A stretch of 64,000 nucleotides of DNA from Sanyastnella coralliicola (GCF_030845195.1 NZ_CP132543.1:2373501-2437500), one strand, 5' to 3'. Shown: positions 34,018 to 43,484, counted from the stretch's first letter. The notes: generated from the letters alone by a model not told the origin. Program-made: numbers and translations.

Positions 34018-36738
34018 ATGAAACAACTTCTTGCTCAACTCTTTCTTTGTGCTTGTCTATGCTTGCCGTCTTTTGGGTATTGCAATGATTTGAAAGGGAC
34101 AGAGTTTTGGCTCGGTTTCATGGAGAACCTTCAGCAAACTGCCGCTTCGGTGACCGGGGTAGTGATTACCAGTAGTGAACCTACTTCAGGGGTTATTGAG
34201 ATTCCTGCTTCTGGTTGGAGTCAGGCATTTACGGTTGATGGATCCGGAACTGTTCAGGTAAACATACCTAGTGGTGCGGTGACGAATGAAGGGAATATGT
34301 CAACAGCGCCGAAAGGGGTGCGCGTTACGGCTGAAGATCCTGTATATGTTTCGTTGATCAACGAAGCGGGAGGATCTGGAGATGCTTCAGCGGTGCTTCC
34401 TACCACGGCCTTGGGGTATGATTATTATGCCTCTACTTACATCGATCCTGCGAATACAAATTGGGGGACACCACAGGTGTTGGTAGTCGCTATTGAGGAC
34501 AATACGCAGATCTTAATCACTCCTTCGGGGGCGCTTTCTGATCAAAGCACTGCGCCTTTCGAAGTCACCTTGAATCAAGGGGAATCATTTCAAATTCAAT
34601 CGTATTGGGAAGTAAACCTAAATCACCAGGGGGAAGATCTTTCAGGAACACACATTCAGTCAATTTGTAACAGCGACGGGATGAAGCATCGAATTGCTGT
34701 CTTCTCTGGGAACAAGTGCACCTTGGTTGGAGGGTCGAATTGCTCTGGTTGTGACCACCTCGTTGAACAACTCTTTGACGTGAATTCCTGGGGCGACACC
34801 TTCATGGTGCTCCCTCCTACGAACCGCAATCAGTACGTGCTGAAGGTAGTAGCGGCCTATGACAACACAACAGTTTCAATTAGTCCATATCCCGACCAAG
34901 TATTGAATGCCGGAGAATCAATGGAGCTCGAGACTTCAGGCAATCGTTTGTTGACTGCTTCGGAGCCAGTGTCGGTAGCTCAGATTACTTATGGGCAATC
35001 ATGCAGCGACGGATACGGCGACCCGATGATGACTTGGGTTCCGTCGATTGATCATTTCAATCGTGAGTGGAGTTATCAATCGTTCGATGACAACAGCGGG
35101 AATTACTTGAACTATTTGACGATTGTCACTGCAGATGACAATGCTGGACAGGTAAATTTGAACGGAGTAAGTATTCCTTCGGGTGAGTATGACTACATCA
35201 ACGTGAACCCCGATTATGTGTGGGTGACAGTGGATATTCCGATGGGCGAAAATGCTTATCACCTCACCTCTTCCGAAGATTTTATTGCCTTGCCTCATGG
35301 GTATACCGGAGCAAGCTCATACTACCTGAATTCTGGATCGAATTTCACCAATTTTGAGGTCGACTTTAGCATGGCCTACTTACAAGACACGGTACATTAC
35401 CAAGAATTCGACACGCCTGTTTGCGCTTGCGAACCGATTGATTTCATTGCCACCTACTATAATGATGACGCCATCATCAGTTGGGATTTTGGTGATGGAG
35501 ATACCGCCGAAGGTTTTGAAGTGCAGCACGAATACCTCAACGGCACCTATAACGTGACGATGATGTTGATGGATGATGAGGGCTGCATCTTAGACACGCT
35601 GATCAAGCAAAACATTGAAGTCAACAATTGTGATATTCTGAGCTCGAATCCTGAGACTATATGCGCTGGTGAAACAATCACCCTTTCGGCCTATGACGGA
35701 AACACCTTTGAATGGAGCACAGGGGAAACGACTTCGAGCATAGAAGTTTCTCCAGAGGAAACGACAACCTATTCGTTGATCGTAGACGGTGGTGACACGC
35801 CGATTTGCAATGACATCATCGTTTATGTGCACCCTGCCTCCTCCTTTGAATTAGGTCCACCGATGCTATTATGTGAAACGGAAACCGCTTTCGTTCAAGG
35901 TCCGGATGGCTTCATTGAATACCAGTGGAGCGACGGTTCCTCCGATGAACAATTTAGCACAACAGACGGCGGACTTCACTGGCTCACAGTCACCGATGAC
36001 AACAACTGTCAAGTCAGTGATAGTATCGAGATCTCCTTCGCCCCGGCCCCTATTTGGGACCTTGGTCCTGACCAATCCACATGCGAAGGAGAAACCGTAA
36101 CGCTCATTGGTCCTGCCATGGAGGATATCGAATACCTCTGGTCTACTCAAGAAACAACTGCTGAGATCACTGTGGAACAGCAAGGTGGTTTTTCGCTTAC
36201 CATCGATGATGGCATATGCGAGACCGACGACTATGTGTTCGTTGAGTTCATCGCTGCTCCATCACCGAGCCTCGCACCTGAAGTCATCTTGTGCGACAAC
36301 CAATATACCATCTGGCCCACTCCAGAAACGAATGCCAACTATCTATGGTCAACAGGAGATTCGAGCGCCATGATCACGGTTGACGAAGATGGAATCTATA
36401 CAGTGACGATTTCCAACAAATGTGGAAGCATCGACGAACAAATCAATGTCATTTTTGACTGCGATTACCACCTTTTCCTTCCGAATAGTTTCACCCCAAA
36501 CCAGGACGGAATTAACGATCAGTTCCTTCCTGTAGGCACCGGCATTGCCACCTACGAGCTCATCATCTTTGACCGCTGGGGCGCTGAAATCTTCAAATCC
36601 ACAGAATTCACCATTGGCTGGACTGGCAACATCAACGGCGCTCCCGCCCCCATAGGCGTTTACCCTTGGCGCGCCACAGTGCAAGACGTTCAGGGCAGAT
36701 ACCATCAGTTGAATGGGCATGTGACGTTGGTGAGGTAG
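34018..36738 (+). CDS. T9SS-secreted surface protein, IgGFc-binding-like N-terminus, CHU_C tail
   Basis: A 906-residue extracellular protein. It has a signal peptide (about 1-22), an IgGFc-binding-protein-like N-terminal domain (about 25-445, with GTEFWLGFMEN and repeated beta units), and a PKD domain (about 470-535, SWDFGDGDTAEG, VTMMLMDDEGC). Three or four Ig-like repeats with YLWSTGDSS-type cores follow (about 545-815), then a type B T9SS/gliding-motility C-terminal domain (FLPNSFTPNQDGINDQF, YELIIFDRWGAEIF). It is likely displayed on or released from the cell surface; adhesion is inferred. Confidence 0.9.
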   Translation: MKQLLAQLFLCACLCLPSFGYCNDLKGTEFWLGFMENLQQTAASVTGVVITSSEPTSGVIEIPASGWSQAFTVDGSGTVQVNIPSGAVTNEGNMSTAPKGVRVTAEDPVYVSLINEAGGSGDASAVLPTTALGYDYYASTYIDPANTNWGTPQVLVVAIEDNTQILITPSGALSDQSTAPFEVTLNQGESFQIQSYWEVNLNHQGEDLSGTHIQSICNSDGMKHRIAVFSGNKCTLVGGSNCSGCDHLVEQLFDVNSWGDTFMVLPPTNRNQYVLKVVAAYDNTTVSISPYPDQVLNAGESMELETSGNRLLTASEPVSVAQITYGQSCSDGYGDPMMTWVPSIDHFNREWSYQSFDDNSGNYLNYLTIVTADDNAGQVNLNGVSIPSGEYDYINVNPDYVWVTVDIPMGENAYHLTSSEDFIALPHGYTGASSYYLNSGSNFTNFEVDFSMAYLQDTVHYQEFDTPVCACEPIDFIATYYNDDAIISWDFGDGDTAEGFEVQHEYLNGTYNVTMMLMDDEGCILDTLIKQNIEVNNCDILSSNPETICAGETITLSAYDGNTFEWSTGETTSSIEVSPEETTTYSLIVDGGDTPICNDIIVYVHPASSFELGPPMLLCETETAFVQGPDGFIEYQWSDGSSDEQFSTTDGGLHWLTVTDDNNCQVSDSIEISFAPAPIWDLGPDQSTCEGETVTLIGPAMEDIEYLWSTQETTAEITVEQQGGFSLTIDDGICETDDYVFVEFIAAPSPSLAPEVILCDNQYTIWPTPETNANYLWSTGDSSAMITVDEDGIYTVTISNKCGSIDEQINVIFDCDYHLFLPNSFTPNQDGINDQFLPVGTGIATYELIIFDRWGAEIFKSTEFTIGWTGNINGAPAPIGVYPWRATVQDVQGRYHQLNGHVTLVR

Positions 36739-36855
36739 TGGACAATAACGAAATCCATTCTCTTGATTAATTTTAGGTATCTCTCAGAACGGATATTATA
36801 GAACCCGAGCACTGATTGATGAAGTTTACATGGCTATTGAATATCTAAGCAAGGA

Positions 36856-37293
36856 ATGACCGAAGAATTCAACTACGCTCCCCCACTCAAACACCTGATG
36901 GTCGGAATCTGTGGGCTGGTCTTGTTCTTCATCCTAGGATCAATGATCAAGATTGACAACCTGTGGGTCTCGATTATCTGTGGAATATTCTCGTTGATCG
37001 GTTTGGCCATGGCGATGGGTTTCTTGACTCTGTTCTTTCGAAAACGACCAGCAAGAAAATTACGCCTAGGAAGTGACTTCATTGAGATACCCGGACGAAG
37101 GGGTGACGGTGCTAAACTCAACTTTTCCGAAATTCAAGACATAGGCGAGTTCGACACCTACGACAATGTCATTATTATAGAAAGCCACCAGGGAACCCAT
37201 CTCATTGAAAGAGAATGGATGAAGAAAAAAGAGTTTGAGATGGTGAAAGCGAAGCTACGCGAAGTTTGGGTTAGTGAAGTAAGTGCTATCTGA
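36856..37293 (+). CDS. Hypothetical two-helix membrane protein
   Basis: A 145-residue protein with two membrane helices (about 12-30 and 35-57) and a soluble C-terminal half that reads like a PH-type domain (DFIEIPGRRGDGAKLNFSEI, HLIEREWMKKKEFEMVKAKL). No firm family. It is separated by 117 bp from the T9SS gene before it. Confidence 0.6.
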   Translation: MTEEFNYAPPLKHLMVGICGLVLFFILGSMIKIDNLWVSIICGIFSLIGLAMAMGFLTLFFRKRPARKLRLGSDFIEIPGRRGDGAKLNFSEIQDIGEFDTYDNVIIIESHQGTHLIEREWMKKKEFEMVKAKLREVWVSEVSAI

Positions 37294-37362
37294 AACCCAA
37301 TCCCCATAAGACCACAGGACACTCCGAAAGTCAAACGTTAATCCTGATTCAACCTCCAACAA

Positions 37363-37833
37363 TTGAAAATCGAAATAGACAAAAACCAGATCATCGACCT
37401 AGAAGATTTCGAGTTAAACTGGAGATGGAAAGAGTCGCACAGCTCGACCATTTTAGCTACAGAAAAAGCTCAAATCAAACCAGTCAGCGAAAAAGAATCT
37501 GAACGGTTGAACGAGATGATCGCCTATTTCGAAAATGAAGACAATTTGAGAACCGCCTTTCATCAAACAGGTTGGTTCAGTGCTAAGTGTGATAGTGATG
37601 AAGACTCAAGCAATTTCCGTAACAAACTCCGCTCAATTCTTGAAGCATACAACGAAGATGTCATTGTCACTTGGAACAGATCTACAACCCTGAAGACAAG
37701 CAAAGAAATCTTCATCAAGTATTGGGACGACTTCTGCTACCCAAGCTCAGATGACATCACGGTCATTTCGGAAGAGACCAATTGGGTTTTGTTTTATAGA
37801 CACTTTGAAGCCGTGAACGTTTGGACTAAGTAG
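37363..37833 (+). CDS. Hypothetical protein, DUF2947-like pattern
   Basis: A 156-residue soluble protein with start TTG at 37363 (LysIleGluIleAsp next). It has IKPVSEKESERLNEMI, VIVTWNRSTTLKTSKEIFIKYWDDFCYP and WVLFYRHFEAVNVW. The order of these blocks resembles DUF2947 proteins as I remember them; a search is needed to confirm. It is A/T-rich like its neighbours. The first GTGAACA array begins about 70 bp after its stop. Confidence 0.5.
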   Translation: MKIEIDKNQIIDLEDFELNWRWKESHSSTILATEKAQIKPVSEKESERLNEMIAYFENEDNLRTAFHQTGWFSAKCDSDEDSSNFRNKLRSILEAYNEDVIVTWNRSTTLKTSKEIFIKYWDDFCYPSSDDITVISEETNWVLFYRHFEAVNVWTK

Positions 37834-37905
37834 GAGCAAGTTTTGATAAATGAGTGACAAGATTCTGGTGCCTTAATCTGGGTTCAAGAATCTCGGTTGC
37901 CCAAA

Positions 37906-38076
37906 GTGAACACAAAGCTCTCAGGAATCAATGTGAACAGACATTACTGAAATACAATTGTGAAACGGAACCCCCAAAACACCAATGTGAACACAGAACT
38001 TCAAAAAGCAATTGTGAACACGAACTTTCAAAACACTAAAGTGAACACAGAACCCCAAAAAGCAATTGTGAACACA
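37906..38076. repeat. GTGAACA array 1: seven copies, 27-bp period
   Basis: GTGAACA or GTGAAAC starts at 37906, 37933, 37960, 37987, 38014, 38041 and 38068, exactly 27 bp apart. The intervening bases are conserved loosely (ACAGAACYYCAAAAAGCAATT). Read as protein on the plus strand it gives VNTELQKAI-like nonapeptides but is broken by TGA in the second unit. The spacing is too short and the repeats too variable for a CRISPR array. Confidence 0.9.
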
Positions 38077-38084
38077 GTCCCAAT

Positions 38085-38155
38085 CTCATTCTAATTCCAA
38101 TTCTTCCTCTACTTCTCCCTTTCATTCTCACTTTCATTCTCCTTCTTCCTCTCCC
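38085..38155. repeat. Hexamer CT-rich tract
   Basis: CATTCT/AATTCC/TTCTCC words in about 6-bp register, directly after GTGAACA array 1. It is comparable to the tracts at 16795 and 58525. Confidence 0.75.
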
Positions 38156-38219
38156 GTTCACCACTCAGTTTATATATAGGGCACTTCAAAAAGAAAGCGT
38201 CCCTTGTACCAGCCAATTC

Positions 38220-38300
38220 CTATTTATCGACAAACCAACCGCGTTCGTCTAAGATCTTGTGAACCGTTTCGCCCTGTGCCCAAGGACTAGTAAATTGATG
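38220..38300 (-). pseudogene. Possible remnant of a coding sequence
   Basis: Between in-frame stops at 38301-38303 and 38220-38222 the minus strand reads SPWAQGETVHKILDERGW followed by FVDK and a stop. The composition and amphipathic pattern look like the C-terminal end of a real protein. There is no start codon and the frame upstream is closed, so it is at most a fragment. I do not recognise the parent gene. It lies between the two GTGAACA arrays. Confidence 0.35.
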
Positions 38301-38435
38301 TTATGGAATTAGTGAAGAACAATGTACATAAGGCTAGCAGCTACTACCCCAGAATCAGTGGTAATTGTTTGAGCCTTCCCGGGGCCATTTAAATATGAGC
38401 TATCCTTTTCTGTTCACATGAACGAAAAAGTGATT

Positions 38436-38601
38436 GTGAACACGAATTCTAAAAATCAATTGTGAACACGAATTCCAAAAAACGATTGTGAACACGAATT
38501 CTGAAAAACAATTGTGAACATGCATTCTGAAAAGACCATTGTGAACAGACCATTGCTGGGATTGATTGTGAAACAGAGTTCATCCAGTAAGAATGTGAAA
38601 T
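38436..38601. repeat. GTGAACA array 2: seven copies, 26-27-bp period
   Basis: GTGAACA or GTGAAA starts at 38436, 38462, 38488, 38514, 38541, 38568 and 38595, with spacings 26, 26, 26, 27, 27, 27. The first four units share ATTGTGAACACGAATTC then A-rich sequence. An inverted TTTCACAATC follows at 38625-38634, and TGTTCACATGAAC precedes the array at about 38411. The 26-bp steps break any reading frame. Confidence 0.9.
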
Positions 38602-38712
38602 AGAACTTGGAGTCAACGAGTCAATTTCACAATCATAGTTTCCGCCTTAACTTTTGGAAGAATGGATCACGAAACACAGGGCGATACCTTTACTAACGAT
38701 GCCTCATTAAAG

Positions 38713-39126
38713 ATGAACAATATGAATAGATTAATCAGTTTAGCATTGTTGAAATTGACGCTTATATTTTCAAGTTGTTCATCAGACGTAGAACTTGAAG
38801 ATTATTTGGATCTGTCAGTTGCCTTCAATTTGACCATTAACACCATTGACTCTGAATCAGGACTAACTGAAAGTCAATCCGAAACGCTCGAAGTCAATTC
38901 CGAAAAATGGAGCAAACTAATTGAATGGGCAGAGAATAATAAAAAAGGCTGGTCATCCTCACCTGCTACACACATCGGAGATGTTTATATATCACAGGGA
39001 GGTTTTAGGCTAATTCATACAAAAGGTTCTACAGGAGTAACAATAGCCTTTAATGACAAAGAAGGAAATCCGAAACAGTATGTGAATGTTGTTGAAAAAG
39101 GAGAACTAAATTTCCTTTTTGAATAG
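38713..39126 (+). CDS. Hypothetical lipoprotein, A/T-rich
   Basis: A 137-residue protein with a signal peptide and lipobox IFSSC (Cys near 20). The mature part is polar with a C-terminal strand region (GSTGVTIAFNDKEGNPKQYV). ATG 38713 is used; ATG 38722 is equally good, and the upstream in-frame ATG at 38662 would spoil the signal peptide. Composition differs from the core genes, which suggests recent acquisition. Family unknown. Confidence 0.55.
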   Translation: MNNMNRLISLALLKLTLIFSSCSSDVELEDYLDLSVAFNLTINTIDSESGLTESQSETLEVNSEKWSKLIEWAENNKKGWSSSPATHIGDVYISQGGFRLIHTKGSTGVTIAFNDKEGNPKQYVNVVEKGELNFLFE

Positions 39127-39234
39127 AAAAAACGAAAGCATAGCAACGGTTGAAAATATCACCGCCACCTAGCGGGTTTCTGACGTTTCTTTGGTCGACA
39201 CCTCCCTATAAAACAAGACTACCACCACAATCCA

Positions 39235-39290
39235 CATTTCGCCTTTTAGCCATTTAGCCATTTCGCCTTTTAGCCTTTCAGCCATTTAAC
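39235..39290. repeat. TTTAGCC/TTTCGCC heptamer-like tract at the aroK 3' end
   Basis: ATTTCGCC, TTTTAGCC, ATTTAGCC and TTTCAGCC words, mostly 7-8 bp apart, run up to and into the last codons of aroK (stop at 39278). Similar ATGGCGAAATGGCGAAATG words occur near 49325 and 32235. Confidence 0.7.
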
Positions 39291-39814
39291 CCATCAGCCC
39301 TCAAAGCCCTAACCTCCTGCACCAACCGATCATACTTCGCCGGCCCCATCCCCAATGCAGGGAAGGTAATGTGTGCATCTTCATAGTAGTCTTTACGCTC
39401 ATCTAAATGGCGCTTGACGTAGGCTTGAAGGCCTTCAGCGGTGATGTTGGCAATGAGTGGTCTGTTGGCTTTGCTGTTGATGAGGCGGTGCGATAAACTG
39501 GCGACATCCATTTGGAGGTAGATGGTGATGCCTTGTTCGTTCATGAACTGCATGTTGTCGTAGAAACATGGGGTGCCTCCTCCGGTGGAAAGGACCATCG
39601 ATGGGTGGGTATCGGTGATTTTATGAAGGTAACTTCGTTCGACACCGCGGAAACCGCTTTCACCTTCAGCTTCGAAGATTTCTGGAATGGTGCGTTCAAC
39701 GCTTTCCGTGATAACGGCATCGAGATCATAGAAAGGGAGATCGAGCATCCGTGCCAGCTTCTTTCCAACTGTGGTTTTACCCACACCCATATATCCGACG
39801 AGATAGATTCTCAT
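39278..39814 (-). CDS. aroK: Shikimate kinase
   Basis: Phosphorylates shikimate at the 3-position in aromatic amino acid synthesis. The 178-residue protein has Walker A GYMGVGKTTVG at 7-17, the shikimate-binding DLDAVI near 31, GFRGVERSYL near 56 and the Walker B-like STGGGTPC near 77, with the lid RPLI near 117. Its last codons lie in a TTTAGCC-type repeat tract, so the C-terminus may vary between strains. Confidence 0.93.
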   Translation of the reverse strand: MRIYLVGYMGVGKTTVGKKLARMLDLPFYDLDAVITESVERTIPEIFEAEGESGFRGVERSYLHKITDTHPSMVLSTGGGTPCFYDNMQFMNEQGITIYLQMDVASLSHRLINSKANRPLIANITAEGLQAYVKRHLDERKDYYEDAHITFPALGMGPAKYDRLVQEVRALRADGLNG

Positions 39815-39969
39815 TGGGCGCTAAGGTCGCGATACTTTCGTCAGCTTTTCCGCGCTAGCGATGAAAAAAAGTCAGAAAACATGCACTTTATCTGCCAGAA
39901 TTGCTGTTTTCTATTCAAAATCACCCCTTGGCTCAGTAGTTGACTGAATGGTGGTGAAATACTTAGAAA

Positions 39970-42591
39970 ATGGATTTCGGAAAATTTACCATCAAATCGC
40001 AAGAAGCCATTCAACGCGCACAGCAGATTGCCGTTGGGAATAACAACCAACAGATCGAAGGAGCGCACTTGTTGAAAGGAATGCTAGAGGTCGACGAAAA
40101 TGTGACACCTTACTTGCTGAAGAAGTTGGATGTAAACCTTCCGATGTTTACAGCCATCCTCGACCGTGTTATTGATAGCTACTCGAAAGTAGAAGGCGGA
40201 AACCTTCAACTTTCGCGCACACTCAACCAGTCGCTCATTAAAGCGACCAATATGATCAAGGAGTTCAATGACGAATACGTTTCATTGGAACACCTGCTAC
40301 TCGCCATTCTCGATAGTGGCGACCAAGCCTCACAGGTCTTGAAAGACCATGGGGTGACGAAGAAAAACCTCAAAGCAGCCATCATCGAGCTTCGCAAAGG
40401 AGACCGCGTGACCTCTGCTTCACAGGAAGACAATTACAACTCCCTCGAGAAATATGCCCGCAACCTGAATAGCCTTGTCCATGACGGCAAGCTAGATCCG
40501 GTGATCGGACGTGACGATGAAATTCGCCGCGTGCTGCAGATTTTGAGCCGACGAACGAAGAACAATCCAATTCTCATCGGAGAGCCGGGGGTAGGTAAAA
40601 CCGCTATCGCGGAAGGGATCGCTCACCGTATCGTCGATGGTGACGTCCCAGAAAACCTGCAGTCGAAAGTCTTGTACTCCCTCGATATGGGTGCCCTCGT
40701 TGCCGGAGCGAAATACAAAGGCGAATTCGAAGAACGTCTCAAAAGTGTCGTTAAGGAAGTGCAGAACTCTGATGGAGAAGTCATCCTTTTCATTGATGAG
40801 ATCCACACGCTGGTGGGTGCTGGAAAAGGAGAAGGCGCCATGGATGCGGCGAATATCCTCAAGCCTGCACTGGCCCGTGGTGAACTTCGTGCCATCGGTG
40901 CAACTACCCTCAATGAGTACCAGAAGTACTTTGAAAAGGACAAGGCGCTTGAGCGTCGCTTCCAGAAGATCGTCGTTGATGAGCCGGATCGTGATAGCGC
41001 GATTTCCATCCTCCGCGGTATCAAGGAGAAATACGAGAACCACCACAAGGTGCAGATCAAAGACGACGCAATCATCGCAGCGGTAGAGCTTTCGACGCGC
41101 TACATCTCTGATCGTTTCCTTCCAGATAAAGCCATTGACCTCATTGATGAGGCCGCTAGTAAACTGCGTATGGAGATTAATTCCAAGCCAGAAGCACTGG
41201 ATGAGATTGATCGTCGCATCATGCAATTAGAGATTGAACGCGAAGCCATCAAGCGCGAGAACGACACCGCGAAGCTGGAAGAACTTGCCCGTGAATTGGC
41301 TGAGCTCAATGAAACCCGCGACGGACTGAAAGCGCGCTGGCAAGCCGAGAAAGACATTGTCGATCAAATCCAAAACGGAAAGAAAGACATTGAGCGATTG
41401 AAGCTAGAAGCAGAACGTGCTGAACGCGATGGAGACTATGGAAGAGTCGCTGAAATCCGCTACGGACAGCTCAAAGAAGCAGAACTACAGATTGAAGATG
41501 GTAAGGCGAAATTGGCAGAACTTCAATCGAACAGCAAGATGATCAAGGAGGAAGTCGATCCAGAAGAAATCGCTGATGTGGTGGCTAACTGGACAGGCAT
41601 CCCGGTGACGCGTATGCTCGAAAGCGAACGCGAAAAACTGCTTCGACTCGAAGACGAACTCGCGAAACGCGTGGTAGGTCAGAACGAAGCCATCATCGCC
41701 GTTTCCGATGCAGTTCGTCGTTCAAGATCAGGTTTGGCCGATGAAAAGAAACCCATCGGAAGCTTCATCTTCTTAGGTACTACTGGAGTAGGAAAAACAG
41801 AGCTGGCAAAGGCCCTCAGCGAATTCCTCTTCAACGACGAAAACGCGATGACGCGTATCGACATGAGTGAGTACCAAGAACGCCACAGCGTAAGCCGCTT
41901 GGTTGGAGCCCCTCCAGGATACGTCGGTTATGATGAAGGCGGTCAACTCACGGAGGCTGTCCGACGCAAACCCTACAGCGTGGTGCTTCTCGATGAAATC
42001 GAAAAGGCCCACCCAGATGTCTTCAACGTCTTGTTGCAAGTGCTAGACGACGGACGATTGACAGACAACAAGGGACGCGTGGTGAATTTCAAGAACACCA
42101 TCATCATTATGACCTCCAACGCGGGAAGCCACATCATTCAAGACAACTACGAGAAGATGGAGCCTGGTCAAGAGGCTATGACCTTCGAAATGACCAAGTC
42201 AGCCGTATACGACTTGCTCCGTCAATCGATTCGTCCTGAGTTCCTCAACCGCATCGACGAAACCATCATGTTCACTCCGCTCTCACGGAAGGAAATCGGT
42301 GGCATCGTCAAGCTACAACTCGCCCGCCTCAGCGATCGCCTCGAACGCGCAGGCATCGAAATGGTGGCCAGCAAAGACGCCATCGCCTACCTCGCCGAAG
42401 AAGGCTACGACCCTCAATTCGGCGCGCGTCCGGTCAAACGTGTGATCCAAAAATCAGTGCTGAACGAGCTCTCCAAAGCCATCCTCAGCAACTCGGTTGA
42501 CAAAGAAGCACGCGTAGTACTAGATGTGTTCGACGGCCAGATTGTGTTTAGGCATGAGTTGGAGGAGGAAGAGGTTGTGGAGTTTATGTAA
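39970..42591 (+). CDS. clpB: ATP-dependent protein disaggregase ClpB
   Basis: Hexameric AAA+ chaperone that rescues aggregated proteins with DnaK. The 873-residue protein has the Clp N-domain repeat pair (1-145), the first AAA domain with Walker A GEPGVGKT near 204 and [10 protein letters not shown], and the long M-domain coiled coil (about 400-530). The second AAA domain has Walker A GTTGVGKT near 603 and the pore loop GYVGYDEGG near 650. It has its own terminator at 42659-42685. Heat-shock control is expected for the family, but no operator was identified. Confidence 0.97.
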   Translation: MDFGKFTIKSQEAIQRAQQIAVGNNNQQIEGAHLLKGMLEVDENVTPYLLKKLDVNLPMFTAILDRVIDSYSKVEGGNLQLSRTLNQSLIKATNMIKEFNDEYVSLEHLLLAILDSGDQASQVLKDHGVTKKNLKAAIIELRKGDRVTSASQEDNYNSLEKYARNLNSLVHDGKLDPVIGRDDEIRRVLQILSRRTKNNPILIGEPGVGKTAIAEGIAHRIVDGDVPENLQSKVLYSLDMGALVAGAKYKGEFEERLKSVVKEVQNSDGEVILFIDEIHTLVGAGKGEGAMDAANILKPALARGELRAIGATTLNEYQKYFEKDKALERRFQKIVVDEPDRDSAISILRGIKEKYENHHKVQIKDDAIIAAVELSTRYISDRFLPDKAIDLIDEAASKLRMEINSKPEALDEIDRRIMQLEIEREAIKRENDTAKLEELARELAELNETRDGLKARWQAEKDIVDQIQNGKKDIERLKLEAERAERDGDYGRVAEIRYGQLKEAELQIEDGKAKLAELQSNSKMIKEEVDPEEIADVVANWTGIPVTRMLESEREKLLRLEDELAKRVVGQNEAIIAVSDAVRRSRSGLADEKKPIGSFIFLGTTGVGKTELAKALSEFLFNDENAMTRIDMSEYQERHSVSRLVGAPPGYVGYDEGGQLTEAVRRKPYSVVLLDEIEKAHPDVFNVLLQVLDDGRLTDNKGRVVNFKNTIIIMTSNAGSHIIQDNYEKMEPGQEAMTFEMTKSAVYDLLRQSIRPEFLNRIDETIMFTPLSRKEIGGIVKLQLARLSDRLERAGIEMVASKDAIAYLAEEGYDPQFGARPVKRVIQKSVLNELSKAILSNSVDKEARVVLDVFDGQIVFRHELEEEEVVEFM

Positions 42592-42594
42592 AAC

Positions 42595-42645
42595 TTAAGG
42601 CCTAAGGCTTATGGCGTAAGGCTTATGGCGTAAGGCTTAAGTATG
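42595..42645. repeat. GGCTTAT/GGCGTAA heptamer tract after clpB
   Basis: AAGGCCTAAGGCTT then two copies of the 14-bp pair ATGGCGT-AAGGCTT, starting 4 bp after the clpB stop. The inverted version is at 42781-42808, so the two flank the terminator. Confidence 0.88.
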
Positions 42646-42658
42646 ATAATATTTATTT

Positions 42659-42685
42659 AAGGGGCGCCTTTGGCGTCCCTTTTAA
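42659..42685 (+). terminator. Terminator after clpB
   Basis: GGGGCGCC-TTT-GGCGTCCC followed by TTTT. Preceded by AAATATTT/TTAA, so it may also work on the opposite strand for the convergent gene. Confidence 0.8.
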
Positions 42686-42780
42686 TTGTCCTCTACTTGG
42701 TATGTATATGGAGGTAAAAGCTTGTGTCATTTTACTTCACGCGGAGAGCATTATGCATAATCTTAAGGCACATTCTTACA

Positions 42781-42808
42781 TAAGCCTTACGCCATAAGCC
42801 ATAAGCCT
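42781..42808. repeat. Inverted heptamer tract overlapping a stop codon
   Basis: TAAGCCT, TACGCCA, TAAGCCA, TAAGCCT in 7-bp register. The stop codon of the hydrolase gene (42807-42809, minus) lies at the edge of the last heptamer. Confidence 0.88.
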
Positions 42809-43421
42809 ATTTAATAGGTACTTTGAACATCCACTGGTCTTCCAAAAACCCCTCAAGCTTATCATCAATAGCCACCGGCCCTACCCCTGCGGGTGTGCCT
42901 GTGAAGATGAGATCACCCATTTTGAGGGTCATGAATTGAGAGACATGAGCGATGATTTGATCAACACTGAAGATCATATCGCTGGTGTTTCCGACTTGGA
43001 CTTTCTCACCGTTTTTTTCGAGGTGGAAATTGATGTCTTGGATTCCCTTGAATTGGTCTAGGGGAAGGAATTTACGTGAAACGACGGCGGAGCCATCAAA
43101 GGCTTTGGCCTTTTCCCATGGGTGCCCCTTCTCTTTGCATTTTTGTTGAACGTCGCGGGCGGTGAAGTCGATACCGAGTCCTACTTGATCGTAGTATTTG
43201 TGGGCGTGCTTTTCTTCGATGTACTTCCCTAGTCGGTTGATCTTCACAATCAACTCTACCTCAAAATGAAGGTCGTTCGTCCATTCAGGAATAAACAGCG
43301 GATTACGATTCGGTAAGATTGAACTATCCGGCTTACAAAAGAACATCGGTTCCGTAGGCACTTTGTTATTCAACTCCTTCGCGTGATCAGCGTAGTTTCT
43401 TCCAATGCAAATGATTTTCAT
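42807..43421 (-). CDS. Fumarylacetoacetate hydrolase family protein
   Basis: A 204-residue FAH-fold enzyme with IGRNYADHAKELNN at 6-19, the metal/active-site region FEVELIVKIN near 65 and TPAGVGP near 180. Family members hydrolyse or decarboxylate acylpyruvates and 2-keto acids (YisK, oxaloacetate tautomerase). I chose ATG 43421: it is the usual family start, and the promoter element at 43427-43434 lies directly before it; an upstream ATG at 43472 falls in a palindromic repeat. Confidence 0.92.
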   Translation of the reverse strand: MKIICIGRNYADHAKELNNKVPTEPMFFCKPDSSILPNRNPLFIPEWTNDLHFEVELIVKINRLGKYIEEKHAHKYYDQVGLGIDFTARDVQQKCKEKGHPWEKAKAFDGSAVVSRKFLPLDQFKGIQDINFHLEKNGEKVQVGNTSDMIFSVDQIIAHVSQFMTLKMGDLIFTGTPAGVGPVAIDDKLEGFLEDQWMFKVPIK

Positions 43422-43426
43422 AGGGG

Positions 43427-43434
43427 CAAAGGTA
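43427..43434 (-). promoter_or_regulatory. Bacteroidota -7 element of the FAH-family gene
   Basis: TACCTTTG on the minus strand matches TAnnTTTG, 5 bp before the ATG at 43421. Confidence 0.6.
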
Positions 43435-43466
43435 GGGAAACGGGCGCCTTCAACGTGGACCGATAG

Positions 43467-43484
43467 GGGCACGCATGCGTGCCC
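43467..43484. repeat. 18-bp perfect palindrome, copy A
   Basis: GGGCACGCATGCGTGCCC, perfectly self-complementary, flanked by ATAG/ATAG. An identical core occurs at 47125-47142. GGACGCC heptamers (43511-43534) follow. Confidence 0.92.

Noticed and set aside
37906-38601. CRISPR array
   Set aside because: The repeats are only loosely conserved, the period is 26-27 bp with no room for 30-bp spacers, and no cas genes are nearby.
40492-41226. 244-residue ORF on the minus strand inside clpB
   Set aside because: It is fully antisense to a well-supported clpB reading frame and has no family features.
43422-43472. Upstream start for the FAH-family gene
   Set aside because: The extension passes through the -7 promoter element and the 18-bp palindrome; family members start MKIICIGRNY.
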